Positions 49,456 through 59,850 of a DNA stretch of 64,000 nt are shown here, in pieces; position 1 is the stretch's first letter, and each line of letters opens with the position of its first letter. Made by a program: the position numbers and the translations under genes. The DNA is from Comamonas resistens (GTDB lineage Bacteria > Pseudomonadota > Gammaproteobacteria > Burkholderiales > Burkholderiaceae_C), in NCBI RefSeq assembly GCF_030064165.1, contig NZ_CP125947.1, forward strand, positions 2,790,001 to 2,854,000, given 5' to 3'. Under the pieces are notes generated by a model. The model was given only the letters and a program-made list of their open reading frames with translations, was not told the DNA's origin and searched no databases.

Positions 49456-52335
49456 TTACTTGGTCAGGACAAAACCCTTGAGTTTGGCGAATGCGCCTTC
49501 CACCAGTGCCTTTTGTTGCTCTTGGTGCAGATGCGAGTAGCCCACCGCTGGCGAAGCGGACGCAGCGCGGCCCGAATAGCCCAGCTTCTGGCCTTCACGC
49601 ATGTTCTCGTGGATATTGTGCTGGATGAAGAACCAGGCGCCCTGGTTCTGTGGCTCGTCCTGGCACCACACGATTTCAGTTGCGTTGGCGAATTTTTTCA
49701 CTTCGGCCGCAAAAGCCTTGTGCGGGAAAGGATACAGCTGCTCGACGCGGATGATGGCGACGTCCTTGCTTTCCTTCTCGGCACGCTTCTTGACCAGGTC
49801 GTAGTACACCTTGCCAGAGCAGGCAATGATGCGCTTGACCTTGGCAGCGTTCTTGACCACAGCTTCGTCCTGCTCGGGAATCACGGTCTGGAAACCGCCA
49901 GAGGTGAACTCGGACAGCGGCGAGGTCGCATCCTTGTTGCGCAGCAGCGACTTGGGCGTGAAGATGACCAGAGGCTTGCGCAGGGGGCGAACCATCTGAC
50001 GACGCAGCACGTGGAAGATCTGGCTGGCGGTAGTGGGCTGCACGATCTGCATGTTGGCGTCGGCGGCCAGCTGCATGAAGCGCTCCAGACGCGCCGAGCT
50101 GTGCTCGGGGCCCTGGCCTTCATAGCCGTGAGGCAGCATCAGTGTCAGGCCATTGATGCGGCCCCACTTCACTTCACCGGAGGCGATGAACTGGTCGATC
50201 ACGACCTGGGCACCGTTGGCAAAGTCACCGAACTGGGCTTCCCAGATCACCAGGGTGTTGGGATCGTTGGAGGCATAGCCGTATTCAAAGCCCAGCACCG
50301 CCTCTTCGGACAGGATGGAGTCGATCACGACAAACGGAGCCTGGTTGTCGGCCACGTTCTGCAGGGGGATGTAAGTGCCTTCGTCCCACTTTTCACGCTT
50401 TTGATCGTGAATCACGGCATGACGGTGCGTGAAGGTGCCGCGACCGGAGTCTTCACCCGACAGGCGCACGGGATAGCCCGATGCCACCAGAGAGCCCAGA
50501 GCCATGGTCTCACCCATGCCCCAGTCCACGTTCACATCGCCACGGCCCATGGCAGCGCGGTCGTCATAGACCTTCTTAACCAGAGCGTGAGGGTTGACGG
50601 TTGCGGGTAGCGTGGTGATCTTTTCGGCCAGACGCTTCCACTCGGTCAAGGGAATAGCGGTGTCGCCGGCATCGGTCCAGGCCTTGCCAATGAAGGGGCT
50701 CCAGTCCACCGCGTACTTGCTCTTGAAGTTGGTCAGCACCACTTCCTGGGTGTGACGGCCTTCGTCCATGGCAGCGCGATAGGCCTTGACCATATCGTCG
50801 CCCAGCGTCGCGCCCAGGCCCTGGGTCGCCAGCTTGTCGGCGTACAGCTTGCGCGTGCCGGGATGCTGGCCGATCTTCTTGTACATCAGAGGCTGCGTCA
50901 GAGCCGGAGTGTCCTGCTCGTTGTGGCCCAGCTTGCGGAAGCAGATGATGTCCACCACCACGTCCTTGGAGAATTCCATGCGGAATTCCAGTGCCAGCTG
51001 CATGGCCAGGCACACGGCTTCGGGATCGTCGCCGTTCACGTGCAGCACGGGAGACTCGATCATCTTGACGATGTCGGTGCAATACAGCGTGGAGCGCAGG
51101 TCGCGCGGGTCAGAGGTGGTGAAACCGATCTGGTTGTTGATGATGATGTGAACCGTACCGCCCGTGGTATAGCCACGGGTTTCGGACAGCGCCAGAGTTT
51201 CCTGGTTCACGCCCTGGCCGGCAAAGGCCGCGTCGCCGTGCACCAGCACGGGCAGCACCTGCTTGCCGTGGGGGTCATCACGACGGTCCATGCGCGAGCG
51301 CACCGAACCTTCAACCACGGGGTTGACGATTTCCAGGTGGGAAGGATTGAACGCCAGGGACAGGTGCATGGGGCCGCCCTTGGCGGACACATCGGAGCTG
51401 AAACCCTGGTGGTACTTCACGTCACCGGCAGGCAGATCTTCGGGAGCCGTGTGATCGAACTCGGCAAACAGGTCCTTGGGCATCTTGCCCAGGGTGTTGA
51501 CCAGCACGTTCAGGCGGCCACGGTGGGCCATGCCGATCACGACTTCCTGCACGCCACGGGCGCTGGCGGAGTTGATCAGCTCGTCCATGGCGGCGATGAA
51601 GGACTCACCACCTTCCAGCGAGAAGCGCTTCTGGCCCACGTACTTGGTGTGCAGATAGCGCTCCAGGCCTTCGGCGGCCGTCAGACGGTCCAGAATGCGC
51701 TTCTTCTCGTCGGCATTGAACGAGGGCTTGCTGCGGATGCTTTCCAGCTTCTGCTGCCACCAGCGCTTCTGGTTCTGGTCGGTGGCATACATGTACTCGG
51801 CACCCAGAGTGCCGCAATAGGTTTCGCGCAGCGCGTTGAGCAGCTCGCGCAGCGTCATGGAGTCCTTGCCAAAGAAGGTGTTGCTGGTATTGAACACCAC
51901 TTCCTGGTCGGCATCGGTGAAGCCGTAGAACGCAGGCTCCAGCTCGGGAATTTCGGGGCGCTCGGTACGCTTCAGAGGATCGAGGTCCGCCCAGCGCTGG
52001 CCGACGTTACGGTAGGCAGCAATCAGTTGCTGGACCGCCGTACGTTTGCGACCCAGTTCGGAATCTGCACCGGAGGCGACGACTACCTTGGTACCACCCT
52101 GCTTTGCACGCTCGGCAAAGGCATTGATGACTGGCAGATGAGGAACGTCCTTGGCGTCTGTACCATCCACTGCAGGCACGTGCTGCAGCGCATCGAAGTA
52201 CTCGCGCCACGAATCCGGCACGCTGCCGGGATTGGCCAAGTAGCCTTCGTACATTTCTTCGACATAGGGCGCATTGCCGCCGAAGAGGTAAGTGTTGCCT
52301 TGATAGGCTTTGTAAACCGATGACTGATCGCTCAT
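49456..52335 (-). CDS. sucA: 2-oxoglutarate dehydrogenase E1
   Basis: A 959-residue thiamine diphosphate enzyme that decarboxylates 2-oxoglutarate in the TCA cycle. The N-terminus has NAPYVEEMYEGYLANPGSVPDSWREYF in short form, with the E2-contacting tail before it. Later motifs are GMAHRGRLNVLVN, GDAAFAGQGVNQETL (with the ThDP aspartate of the GDAAFAGQG motif) and QFGDFANGAQVVIDQF in the pyrimidine-binding part. First gene of sucA-sucB-lpdA on the minus strand; the region 52336-52555 between it and the divergent membrane protein gene must hold its promoter. Confidence 0.97.
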   Translation of the reverse strand: MSDQSSVYKAYQGNTYLFGGNAPYVEEMYEGYLANPGSVPDSWREYFDALQHVPAVDGTDAKDVPHLPVINAFAERAKQGGTKVVVASGADSELGRKRTAVQQLIAAYRNVGQRWADLDPLKRTERPEIPELEPAFYGFTDADQEVVFNTSNTFFGKDSMTLRELLNALRETYCGTLGAEYMYATDQNQKRWWQQKLESIRSKPSFNADEKKRILDRLTAAEGLERYLHTKYVGQKRFSLEGGESFIAAMDELINSASARGVQEVVIGMAHRGRLNVLVNTLGKMPKDLFAEFDHTAPEDLPAGDVKYHQGFSSDVSAKGGPMHLSLAFNPSHLEIVNPVVEGSVRSRMDRRDDPHGKQVLPVLVHGDAAFAGQGVNQETLALSETRGYTTGGTVHIIINNQIGFTTSDPRDLRSTLYCTDIVKMIESPVLHVNGDDPEAVCLAMQLALEFRMEFSKDVVVDIICFRKLGHNEQDTPALTQPLMYKKIGQHPGTRKLYADKLATQGLGATLGDDMVKAYRAAMDEGRHTQEVVLTNFKSKYAVDWSPFIGKAWTDAGDTAIPLTEWKRLAEKITTLPATVNPHALVKKVYDDRAAMGRGDVNVDWGMGETMALGSLVASGYPVRLSGEDSGRGTFTHRHAVIHDQKREKWDEGTYIPLQNVADNQAPFVVIDSILSEEAVLGFEYGYASNDPNTLVIWEAQFGDFANGAQVVIDQFIASGEVKWGRINGLTLMLPHGYEGQGPEHSSARLERFMQLAADANMQIVQPTTASQIFHVLRRQMVRPLRKPLVIFTPKSLLRNKDATSPLSEFTSGGFQTVIPEQDEAVVKNAAKVKRIIACSGKVYYDLVKKRAEKESKDVAIIRVEQLYPFPHKAFAAEVKKFANATEIVWCQDEPQNQGAWFFIQHNIHENMREGQKLGYSGRAASASPAVGYSHLHQEQQKALVEGAFAKLKGFVLTK

Positions 52336-52555
52336 CTTGCGCTGACCTCCGCTTTCCTTCAGAAAGCATTAGCTGGTTTGTGGAACCTTCCGCGACACGG
52401 CTGTACCGATTGGCGGATGCGACTGTGGCTGGGAAGGGCCTTGAGTTGCTCGCGCCATTGTGCCACTGTTCCAAGTTCAACTCTTATAAAAGACCCATAT
52501 GTTTACGTTCGCAAGCCTCGCTTACATTGAGCGAGCCCGTTGAACAAGGAAAACC

Positions 52556-53767
52556 ATGCCACTTCTACCCCTGCACAAACGCAGCTTCATTCTTCTTTTG
52601 ATAGCAGTTACCACTGCATTCATCTGGGTTCTATCGGAATATTCCTTGGCAATTTTCTGGGGCGTCGCGTTTGCCATCGTCTTTTCCCCCTTTCACAAAC
52701 GGGTTGTTGCGCGCATGCCCAACAAGCCCACGCTGGCTGCGATCCTGACTTTGCTTCTCAGTCTTTTCGTCGTCATCCTGCCCATGGTTCTGATCAGCCT
52801 CTCGCTGGTCAAAGAGACCTCTACGATCTATGAGCGCATCAATAGCGGCAACACTTCCGTCGGCAGCTATCTCCAGCAAATCTTCAACGCCCTGCCCTCC
52901 TGGCTGACGCCATGGCTGGAGAAGCTGCACCTGGGCACGCTTGAAGAGATGCAGTCCAAGCTCTCCAATATTGCTCTGCAGGCCAGCAAGCTGGCCGCCA
53001 GCAAAGCGGTAGGACTGGGCCAGAACACTCTGGGCTTTGTCGTCGGCTTCGGCGTGATGCTCTATCTGATGTTCTTTCTGCTGCGTGATGGCAAGTCGCT
53101 GACGGAGCGCATCTGGCGCTCCACACCCTTGGCCCCGGAGCACAAGCGCGAGCTGGCAATCAAGTTCACGACCGTGATTCGCGCCACCGTCAAGGGCAAT
53201 CTGGCCGTGGCCGCAGCTCAAGGCGCCTTGGGCGGCCTGATTTTCTGGATTCTGGGCATTCAGGGCCCTGTGCTCTGGGCCGTGGTCATGGCGTTCCTGT
53301 CCCTACTACCCGCTGTCGGAGCAGGCCTTGTCTGGGGGCCGGTAGCCATCTATTTCCTGGCCACAGGCGACACCACCAAAGGGCTGGTGCTTGCAGCCTA
53401 TGGCACGCTTGTCATCGGCTTTGTCGACAACATGCTGCGCCCTCTGCTGGTCGGCAAGGACACCAAGATGCCCGATTACATCGTGCTGATCTCCACGCTG
53501 GGCGGCATGGCGGTATTTGGATTGACAGGCTTTGTGCTGGGCCCGGCGATTGCGGCCCTGTTCATGGCAACCTGGGACATGTTTGCAGAAATCCAGCAGC
53601 AGGAAGAGGAAGCTGCAGCAAGGAATGCAGCTCAAAACCCGGTCCAACCGCAGGCAGAACTCCTTGCCGAACCTGTTTCAGTCCCCGCAGCAAATCCAGT
53701 GGACGCCAGCCCCGAGCAGAAGAAGCCAGCGACAGAACCCCCAAACCTTTCCTCGGACAGCAAATAA
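52556..53767 (+). CDS. AI-2E (PerM) family membrane protein
   Basis: A 403-residue membrane protein with about eight hydrophobic segments and a cytoplasmic C-terminal tail rich in Gln, Glu and Pro. The arrangement of two N-terminal helix pairs, a central soluble region (about 85-155) and the later VKGNLAVAAAQGALGGLIFWILG and FVDNMLRPLLVGKDTKMPDYIVLISTLGG is diagnostic of the AI-2E transporter family, whose members export varied small molecules or ions. The substrate here is unknown. Divergent from sucA. No clear terminator after it; 53768-54003 is non-coding and leads to the formate dehydrogenase operon. Confidence 0.85.
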   Translation: MPLLPLHKRSFILLLIAVTTAFIWVLSEYSLAIFWGVAFAIVFSPFHKRVVARMPNKPTLAAILTLLLSLFVVILPMVLISLSLVKETSTIYERINSGNTSVGSYLQQIFNALPSWLTPWLEKLHLGTLEEMQSKLSNIALQASKLAASKAVGLGQNTLGFVVGFGVMLYLMFFLLRDGKSLTERIWRSTPLAPEHKRELAIKFTTVIRATVKGNLAVAAAQGALGGLIFWILGIQGPVLWAVVMAFLSLLPAVGAGLVWGPVAIYFLATGDTTKGLVLAAYGTLVIGFVDNMLRPLLVGKDTKMPDYIVLISTLGGMAVFGLTGFVLGPAIAALFMATWDMFAEIQQQEEEAAARNAAQNPVQPQAELLAEPVSVPAANPVDASPEQKKPATEPPNLSSDSK

Positions 53768-54003
53768 AACGCTTGTTTCCTGCTCCTCGAACGCCGCATT
53801 CACACCATTCCTGCGCCATCTGCAGCTATAGATTTTGATTATCAACATCATTGGAATTTCAAAAAATGCTGACATTCAAGAACTTGCAGTTAAAGGCGCA
53901 CGCCAGCGCTCAAGAATTAAGGGATTGTTAGCACAGCGAATTCATTGTCAAAACGTAAAATTTGCTTTCACATAAAAGCGTTATTTTGAAAAGGTACCCC
54001 ACA

Positions 54004-57000
54004 ATGGTCCAATTCTCCAGACGCCAGTTCATGAAAGTGACTGGTTCGACTCTGGCGGGTTCCAGCCTGGCGCTGATGGGTTTCTCACCCACAGCTGCTC
54101 TGGCCGAGGTGCGGCAATACAAGTTGTCAGCCACCACCGTGACTCGCCAAACCTGCACCTACTGCTCCGTAGGCTGCGGCATCCTGATGTACTCGCTGGG
54201 CGACGGTGGCAAGAACAGCCGCCTGTCCGTGATGCACGTGGAAGGCGACCCCGATCACCCGGTCAATCGCGGCACGCTGTGCCCCAAGGGTGCATCGCTG
54301 CTGGACTTCGTGCACAGCCCCAACCGTCTCAAGTACCCCGAGTACCGCGCCCCCGGCTCCAGCGAATGGAAGCGCATGTCCTGGGACGAAGCCCTGGATC
54401 GCGTTGCCAGGCTGCTCAAGGAAGACCGCGACGCCAACTTCGTTGAAACCAACGAAAAAGGCCAGAAGGTCAACCGCTGGCTGACCACCGGCATGCTGGC
54501 CGCCTCGGCCTCCAGCAACGAAGCCGGCTACATCACGCACAAAGTGGCCCGCTCCTGGGGCCTTCTTGCACTCGACAACCAAGCACGTGTCTGACACGGC
54601 CCGACGGTGGCAGGTCTTGCCCCGACGTTTGGCCGTGGAGCGATGACGAACCATTGGGTCGACATCAAGAACGCGGACGTTATTTTGATCATGGGCGGCA
54701 ATGCCGCCGAAGCACACCCCTGCGGTTTCAAATGGGTGACCGAAGCGAAGGAGCACAACAAGGCTCACTTCATGGTGGTCGATCCGCGCTTCAACCGCTC
54801 GGCATCCGTGGCTGACTTCTATGCCCCAATCCGCTCGGGTTCGGACATCGTCTTCCTCGGCGGTGTGATCAACTATCTGCTGACGAACGACAAGATTCAC
54901 CACGAGTATGTGAAGAACTACACGGACTTCTCATTCATCGTGCGCGAGGACTTTGCGTTCGACGAGGGCATCTTCTCGGGCTACAACCCCGAAAAGCGCA
55001 CCTACGACAAGGGATCCTGGGACTACGAGCTCGGTGACGATGGCTTTGTGAAGGTCGACCCCACGCTGGAGCACCCGCGCTGCGTCTATCAGTGGCTCAA
55101 GAAGCACTACGCTGGCTACACCCCCGAGAAGGTGGAGTCCATCTGCGGCACGCCCAAGGAGAAATTCCTGCACGTGTGCGAGAAGCTGGCTTCGACCGCT
55201 GAAGCTGGCCGTGTTGCCACCATCATGTACGCCCTGGGCTGGACTCAGCACACCACAGGCGCACAGATTCTGCGCACCGGCGCCATGATCCAGCTGCTGC
55301 TGGGCAATATCGGCATCGCTGGCGGCGGCATGAACGCGCTGCGTGGCCACTCCAACATCCAGGGCCTGACGGACCTGGGCATTCTGTCTGCTTCGCTTCC
55401 CGGGTACCTGACGCTGCCAAACGAAGCCGAACAGGACTATGGCCAGTACATCGCCTCGCGCACGCCCAAGCTGCTGCGCCCTGGTCAGATGAATTACTGG
55501 GCCAACACGCCCAAGTTCCATGTCAGCCTGATGAAGGCCTGGTGGGGCCCTGCTGCGACTGCCGAAAACAACTGGGCATTTGACTATCTGCCCAAGCTGG
55601 ACAGGCAGTACGACATGCTGCAGATCTTTGAACTGATGACTCAGGGCAAGGTCAATGGCTATATCGCCCAGGGCTTCAACCCCCTGGCGGCTCTGGCCAA
55701 CAGCAACAGCGTGCGCGAAGGCCTCAAGAAGCTCAAGTTTCTGGTCATCATGGATCCGCTGGTGACCGAAACCTCCGAGTTCTGGAAGAACCACGGCGAA
55801 TTCAACGATGTGGACTCCGCCTCCATCCAGACCGAAGTGTTCCGCCTGCCTACCACCTGCTTTGCCGAAGAAGACGGTGCGGTAGTGAGCTCCTCGCGCG
55901 TACTGCAGTGGCACTGGAAGGCGGCCGAACCTCCAGGAGAAGCCAAGACCGACATTGCCATCATGTCGGCCCTGCATCTGCGCCTGAAGGCCCTCTATCA
56001 AAAGGACGGCGGCAAGTTCTCCGACCCCATCACCAAGCTGTACTGGCCCTATGCCCAGGCTGACCACCCTTCCTCGGAAGAAGTGGCCAAGGAGTACAAC
56101 GGTCGTGCGCTGGTGGACCTGACCGATGCCGAAGGCAAGGTCATCCGCAAGGCAGGCGAGCAGCTGAGCAGCTTCGGTGAAATGCGCGATGACGGCTCCA
56201 CCCTGGGTGGCTGCTGGATCTGGACCGGCTCCTGGACGTCTTCGGGCAACCAGATGGCTCGCCGTGACAACAGCGACCCCACCGGCATCGGCAACACGCT
56301 GAACTGGGCCTGGGCCTGGCCGGCCAACCGCCGTGTGCTGTACAACCGTGCGTCCTGCGACCGCGAAGGCAAGCCGTTCAACCCGAACCGCGTGCTGATC
56401 AAGTGGAACGGCAAGACCTGGGGTGGTGCAGACGTGCCCGACATGGGCCCGACCATGCCTCCGGAGACAACCAACCCCTTCATCATGAATCCCGAAGGTG
56501 TGGCGCGTCTGTTTGCTCGCAAGGGCATGGCCGAAGGTCCGTTCCCCACCCACTACGAGGCGTTTGACAACCCGCTGGGCTACAACCCCATGTACCCCGA
56601 CAACAAGCAGGCCGTCACCAGCCCCGTGATGCGTATCCTGGCCACCGCCAAGGACACGCAGGGCGACCCCAAGGACTATCCACATGTGGGTACGACCTAC
56701 CGCCTGACCGAGCACTTCCACTACTGGACCAAGCATGTCCAGCTGAACAACATCGTTCAACCCGAGCAGTTCGTGGAAATCGGCGAGGCACTGGGCAAGG
56801 AACTGGGCATCGAGACCGGCCAGAAGGTCAAGGTTTCGTCCAAGCGTGGCTTCGTGAAGGCCGTGGCCGTGGTGACCAAGCGCATCAAGCCCATGAAGAT
56901 CGATGGCAAGACCATCCATCATGTGGGCGTGCCTATTCACTGGGGCTTCTCGACAACGGGACGCAAGGGCTATCTGGCGAACAACCTGACAGCCTCCGTG

Positions 57001-57063
57001 GGTGACGGTAACAGCTTGACCCCTGAATCCAAGACCTTCCTCGTGAAGGTGGAAAAGATCTAA
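54004..57063 (+). CDS. fdnG: Formate dehydrogenase-N alpha subunit, selenoprotein (UGA read as selenocysteine)
   Basis: A molybdopterin enzyme that oxidises periplasmic formate. The frame is interrupted only by TGA at 54592-54594, which corresponds to selenocysteine 197 in the context [14 protein letters not shown], the active site of FdnG/FdoG (Sec196 in Escherichia coli). With readthrough the protein has 1019 residues, the family length. The N-terminus has a Tat signal ([10 protein letters not shown]), then an iron-sulfur site with Cys51, Cys54, Cys58 and Cys93 (CTYCSVGC and LCPKG). Start ATG 54004 follows AAGGTA. The beta subunit starts ten bases after the stop. selA, selB and tRNA-Sec lie downstream. 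Confidence 0.96.
54592..54637 (+). promoter_or_regulatory. Bacterial SECIS element after the UGA codon
   Basis: Immediately after the UGA codon the mRNA can fold with an apical stem GGCA (54609-54612) and TGCC (54618-54621) around the loop GGTCT, extended by CGACGG and CCGACG-type pairing below. The loop sequence and its distance from the UGA (about 17-22 bases) match the SelB-binding hairpins of fdhF/fdnG in enterobacteria. Confidence 0.85.
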
Positions 57064-57073
57064 GGAGCAGCTG

Positions 57074-58003
57074 ATGTCATCAACCATGTCTTTAGATATC
57101 AAGCGCCGCTCGGCCACCACCACGCCCGCCCCCAGCGCGCGTGGTGCCCACTCGGGCGAAGTGGCCAAGCTGATTGACGTTTCCAAGTGCATTGGCTGCA
57201 AGGCTTGCCAGACAGCCTGCATGGAATGGAACGACCTTCGTGACGAAATCGGCACGGTCGCAGCCGGCGTCTACGACAACCCGACGGATCTGACGTCGGA
57301 GTCGTGGACCGTGATGCGCTTTACCGAGTACGAAAACGAAGCCACAGGCAACCTGGAGTGGCTGATCCGCAAGGACGGCTGCATGCACTGCGAAGACCCG
57401 GGCTGCCTGAAAGCCTGCCCTTCGCCTGGCGCCATCGTCCAATATGCCAACGGCATCGTGGACTTTCAGCAAGACCAGTGCGTGGGTTGCGGCTACTGCG
57501 TGACCGGCTGCCCGTTCAACGTGCCTCGCATATCCAAGAAGGACAACAAGGCCTACAAGTGCACCTTGTGCTCCGACCGCGTGGCTGTCGGCCAGGAGCC
57601 TGCCTGCGTCAAGACCTGCCCTACTGGTGCCATCCAGTTTGGCACCAAGGAAGCCATGAAGGAACACGCCGCACACCGTGTCGTGGACCTCAAGGAGCGC
57701 GGTTACGACAAGGCCGGCCTGTACGACCCGCAAGGCGTGGGCGGTACCCATGTGATGTACGTGCTGCATCACGCGGACAAGCCATCGCTGTACAAGGGCC
57801 TGCCGGACGATCCCAAGATCAGCCCCATGGTCTCTCTGTGGAAGGGCGTTGCCAAGCCTCTGGCCATGGCAGCGCTGGGTGCGGCCGCAGTTGGCAGCCT
57901 GTTCCACTACATCACCAAGGGACCGAACGACGTGTCCAAGGACCTGGAGGATGAAATGGAGCGCAAGGATGCCGAAGCGCTGAATAAGGAGTCAGGCAAA
58001 TGA
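57074..58003 (+). CDS. fdnH: Formate dehydrogenase-N beta subunit (iron-sulfur)
   Basis: A 309-residue electron-transfer subunit with four ferredoxin-like cysteine clusters, the first being Cys39, Cys42, Cys45 and Cys49 ([12 protein letters not shown]), then [27 protein letters not shown] and [21 protein letters not shown]. One C-terminal membrane helix (about 253-275) anchors it near the periplasmic face. AAGGAG precedes the ATG. The stop overlaps the gamma subunit start by four bases (ATGA). Confidence 0.96.
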   Translation: MSSTMSLDIKRRSATTTPAPSARGAHSGEVAKLIDVSKCIGCKACQTACMEWNDLRDEIGTVAAGVYDNPTDLTSESWTVMRFTEYENEATGNLEWLIRKDGCMHCEDPGCLKACPSPGAIVQYANGIVDFQQDQCVGCGYCVTGCPFNVPRISKKDNKAYKCTLCSDRVAVGQEPACVKTCPTGAIQFGTKEAMKEHAAHRVVDLKERGYDKAGLYDPQGVGGTHVMYVLHHADKPSLYKGLPDDPKISPMVSLWKGVAKPLAMAALGAAAVGSLFHYITKGPNDVSKDLEDEMERKDAEALNKESGK

Positions 58004-58626
58004 AACGCAACCCTCGCGACCTCGTGCGCTACAACGCATCGGAGCGCGCCAACCACTGGGTGGTAGGCATTTGCTTCATCTTGCTGGCTCTGTCCGGCCT
58101 GGCATTCTTTCACCCGGCCTTCTTCTGGTTGACCAATCTGTTCGGCGGCGGCCCCTGGACTCGTATCCTGCATCCTTATATCGGGGTTGTCATGGGCGCG
58201 TTCTTCGTCATCATGGCCTGCCGGTTCGCCAAGCTCAACCTCGTTGAGCCGCGCGATATCGAATGGCTCAAGAACGTCAACAAGATGATCGACGGCGACG
58301 ACCATGACATGCCCGAACAAGGCAAGTACAACGGCGGCCAGAAGCTGCTGTTCTGGGGTCTGGTGATCGGCATGCTGCTCATCGTGACCACGGGCTTTAT
58401 GATGTGGCGCGCCTGGTGGACCTTGCCCATTGATGTGGTGCGAGCCGCTTCGGTGGTGCACGCCATTGCCGCCGTGTGGATGATTGGCCTGATCATCATG
58501 CACGTGTATGCCGCCATCTGGACCCGGGGCACCATTCGGGCCATGCTTTATGGCACAGTGACCCGTGCCTGGGCCAAGCAGCACCATCGCGGCTGGTACC
58601 GCAAGATGACGGGTGACAACGACTAA
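58000..58626 (+). CDS. fdnI: Formate dehydrogenase-N gamma subunit (cytochrome b556)
   Basis: A 208-residue membrane protein with four helices that binds two hemes b and passes electrons to quinone. [22 protein letters not shown] opens the first helix, with a heme histidine; [21 protein letters not shown] carries later histidines. It overlaps fdnH by four bases, so translation is coupled. Electrons from formate could feed the same quinone pool used by the cyo oxidase. Confidence 0.95.
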   Translation: MKRNPRDLVRYNASERANHWVVGICFILLALSGLAFFHPAFFWLTNLFGGGPWTRILHPYIGVVMGAFFVIMACRFAKLNLVEPRDIEWLKNVNKMIDGDDHDMPEQGKYNGGQKLLFWGLVIGMLLIVTTGFMMWRAWWTLPIDVVRAASVVHAIAAVWMIGLIIMHVYAAIWTRGTIRAMLYGTVTRAWAKQHHRGWYRKMTGDND

Positions 58627-58653
58627 GACCTTTAGTCTCATCCCCTAGCAACC

Positions 58654-58687
58654 CAGCCGCCAAGCGTTTACCGGCGCTCGGCGGCTG
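58654..58687 (+). terminator. Hairpin between fdnI and fdhE
   Basis: CAGCCGCC (58654-58661) pairs with GGCGGCTG (58680-58687), and AAGCG/CGCTC can extend inward. Only a poor T run follows (CTTCATTT), so partial termination between the abundant enzyme subunits and the assembly factor is more likely than a full stop. Confidence 0.45.
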
Positions 58688-58708
58688 CTTCATTTGGAAA
58701 CCCTGTCA

Positions 58709-59677
58709 ATGCAACGCATTCTTCAACCTGGCGAGATCGAAGCGCTGGATCACACCAGCTTCCCCCGCGTTCTTCTGCCACAGGCCAGCATCCTGTTTGC
58801 CGAGCGCGCCGCGCGCCTGCGCCAGCTCGCCAATGGCAACCCCATTGCCGACTATCTGCTGTTTGTCGCGCAAATCATGGATGCGCAGCACAAGGCGGCC
58901 ACCAGCAGCGCCGTTGCAGCACCAGACGCCGAAATCATTGCGCGCGCGCAGCAGCACTCCATGCCCTTGCTGCCCGCCGTCGACCATATCGACCCCGCGT
59001 GGCAAGCCGTGCTGGATACTATGCTCGATAGCCTGCAATCCGGCGACCAGGCTCTGCCCGAGCCCCTGCAACCGCTGATCCAGGAGCTGCGCGCCATGGG
59101 CAGCACCGAGCGCGACGACATTGCCAAAAAGCTGCTGCAAAAAGAAGTAGCCGCCCGCCATGTCGGCATGGCCCCCTTCATCATGGCGGCCCTGCAAGTC
59201 GTGTTCACCAAGCGCGCTGCCGACATTGCCCTGCGCGATGTTCCCATGACGGACCCCGCCAGCATCTGCCCCATCTGCGCCAGCGAACCCGTTGCCAGCG
59301 TCATCCGCATCGGCGGCAAGATGGCTGGCCATCGCTATCTGCATTGCGGCACCTGCGCTTGCGAATGGCAGATGGTGCGTGTCAAATGCTCGCACTGCGA
59401 ATCGACCAAGGGCATCCACTATCAAGGTGTCGACGGCGCTGGCGAAGCCGTACTGGCCGAAACCTGCGACGAATGCGGCAGCTACCGCAAGATCGTGAAC
59501 CAGGAAAAAGACCCCATGGTTGACCCATTGGCCGACGATCTGGCCAGCCTTATGCTGGATCTGCTGATGAGCGAGACGCCCTTTCAGCGTGCCAGTGCCA
59601 ACCCCCTGCTCTTCGTCGCCGTGGCCCAAGAGCGTCAAGACGAGGCCGACACCGGCCTGATCGATCCTGCAGCCTGA
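58709..59677 (+). CDS. fdhE: Formate dehydrogenase accessory protein FdhE
   Basis: A 322-residue cytoplasmic assembly factor needed for active formate dehydrogenase. The C-terminal zinc or rubredoxin-like part has repeated CxxC motifs: SICPICASEP, HCGTCACEW, KCSHCEST and TCDECGSYRK. The N-terminal part is helical. ATG at 58709 is used. Position after fdnGHI is the usual one. It is followed by a terminator at 59719. Confidence 0.94.
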   Translation: MQRILQPGEIEALDHTSFPRVLLPQASILFAERAARLRQLANGNPIADYLLFVAQIMDAQHKAATSSAVAAPDAEIIARAQQHSMPLLPAVDHIDPAWQAVLDTMLDSLQSGDQALPEPLQPLIQELRAMGSTERDDIAKKLLQKEVAARHVGMAPFIMAALQVVFTKRAADIALRDVPMTDPASICPICASEPVASVIRIGGKMAGHRYLHCGTCACEWQMVRVKCSHCESTKGIHYQGVDGAGEAVLAETCDECGSYRKIVNQEKDPMVDPLADDLASLMLDLLMSETPFQRASANPLLFVAVAQERQDEADTGLIDPAA

Positions 59678-59718
59678 AGGCACAGCTCGGAACCATTCAG
59701 GCTCTGGGCCACAATAGC

Positions 59719-59753
59719 AAGGGCGGCGGGATGCAATCCGGCCGCCCTTTTGC
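59719..59753 (+). terminator. Terminator after fdhE
   Basis: AAGGGCGGC (59719-59727) pairs with GCCGCCCTT (59741-59749), a 9-bp stem with a 13-base loop followed by TTTG. It separates the formate dehydrogenase unit from selA. Confidence 0.8.
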
Positions 59754-59850
59754 ATAGCCCTTCGCAGCACGGTTCATCTTTGACCCAAGCCCCTCTTTGA
59801 ATCGCATCGTCTCGAAACCTGTTCAAAGTCGCTCTCCTCTATCGCACCTC

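Noticed and set aside
53835..53845. FNR box (TTGATTATCAA) upstream of fdnG
   Set aside because: FNR sites need four bases between TTGAT and ATCAA; here there is only one.
53962..57063. Two separate ORFs (or a pseudogene) for the formate dehydrogenase alpha subunit
   Set aside because: The break is one TGA at the known selenocysteine position, with a SECIS hairpin and the Sec machinery nearby.
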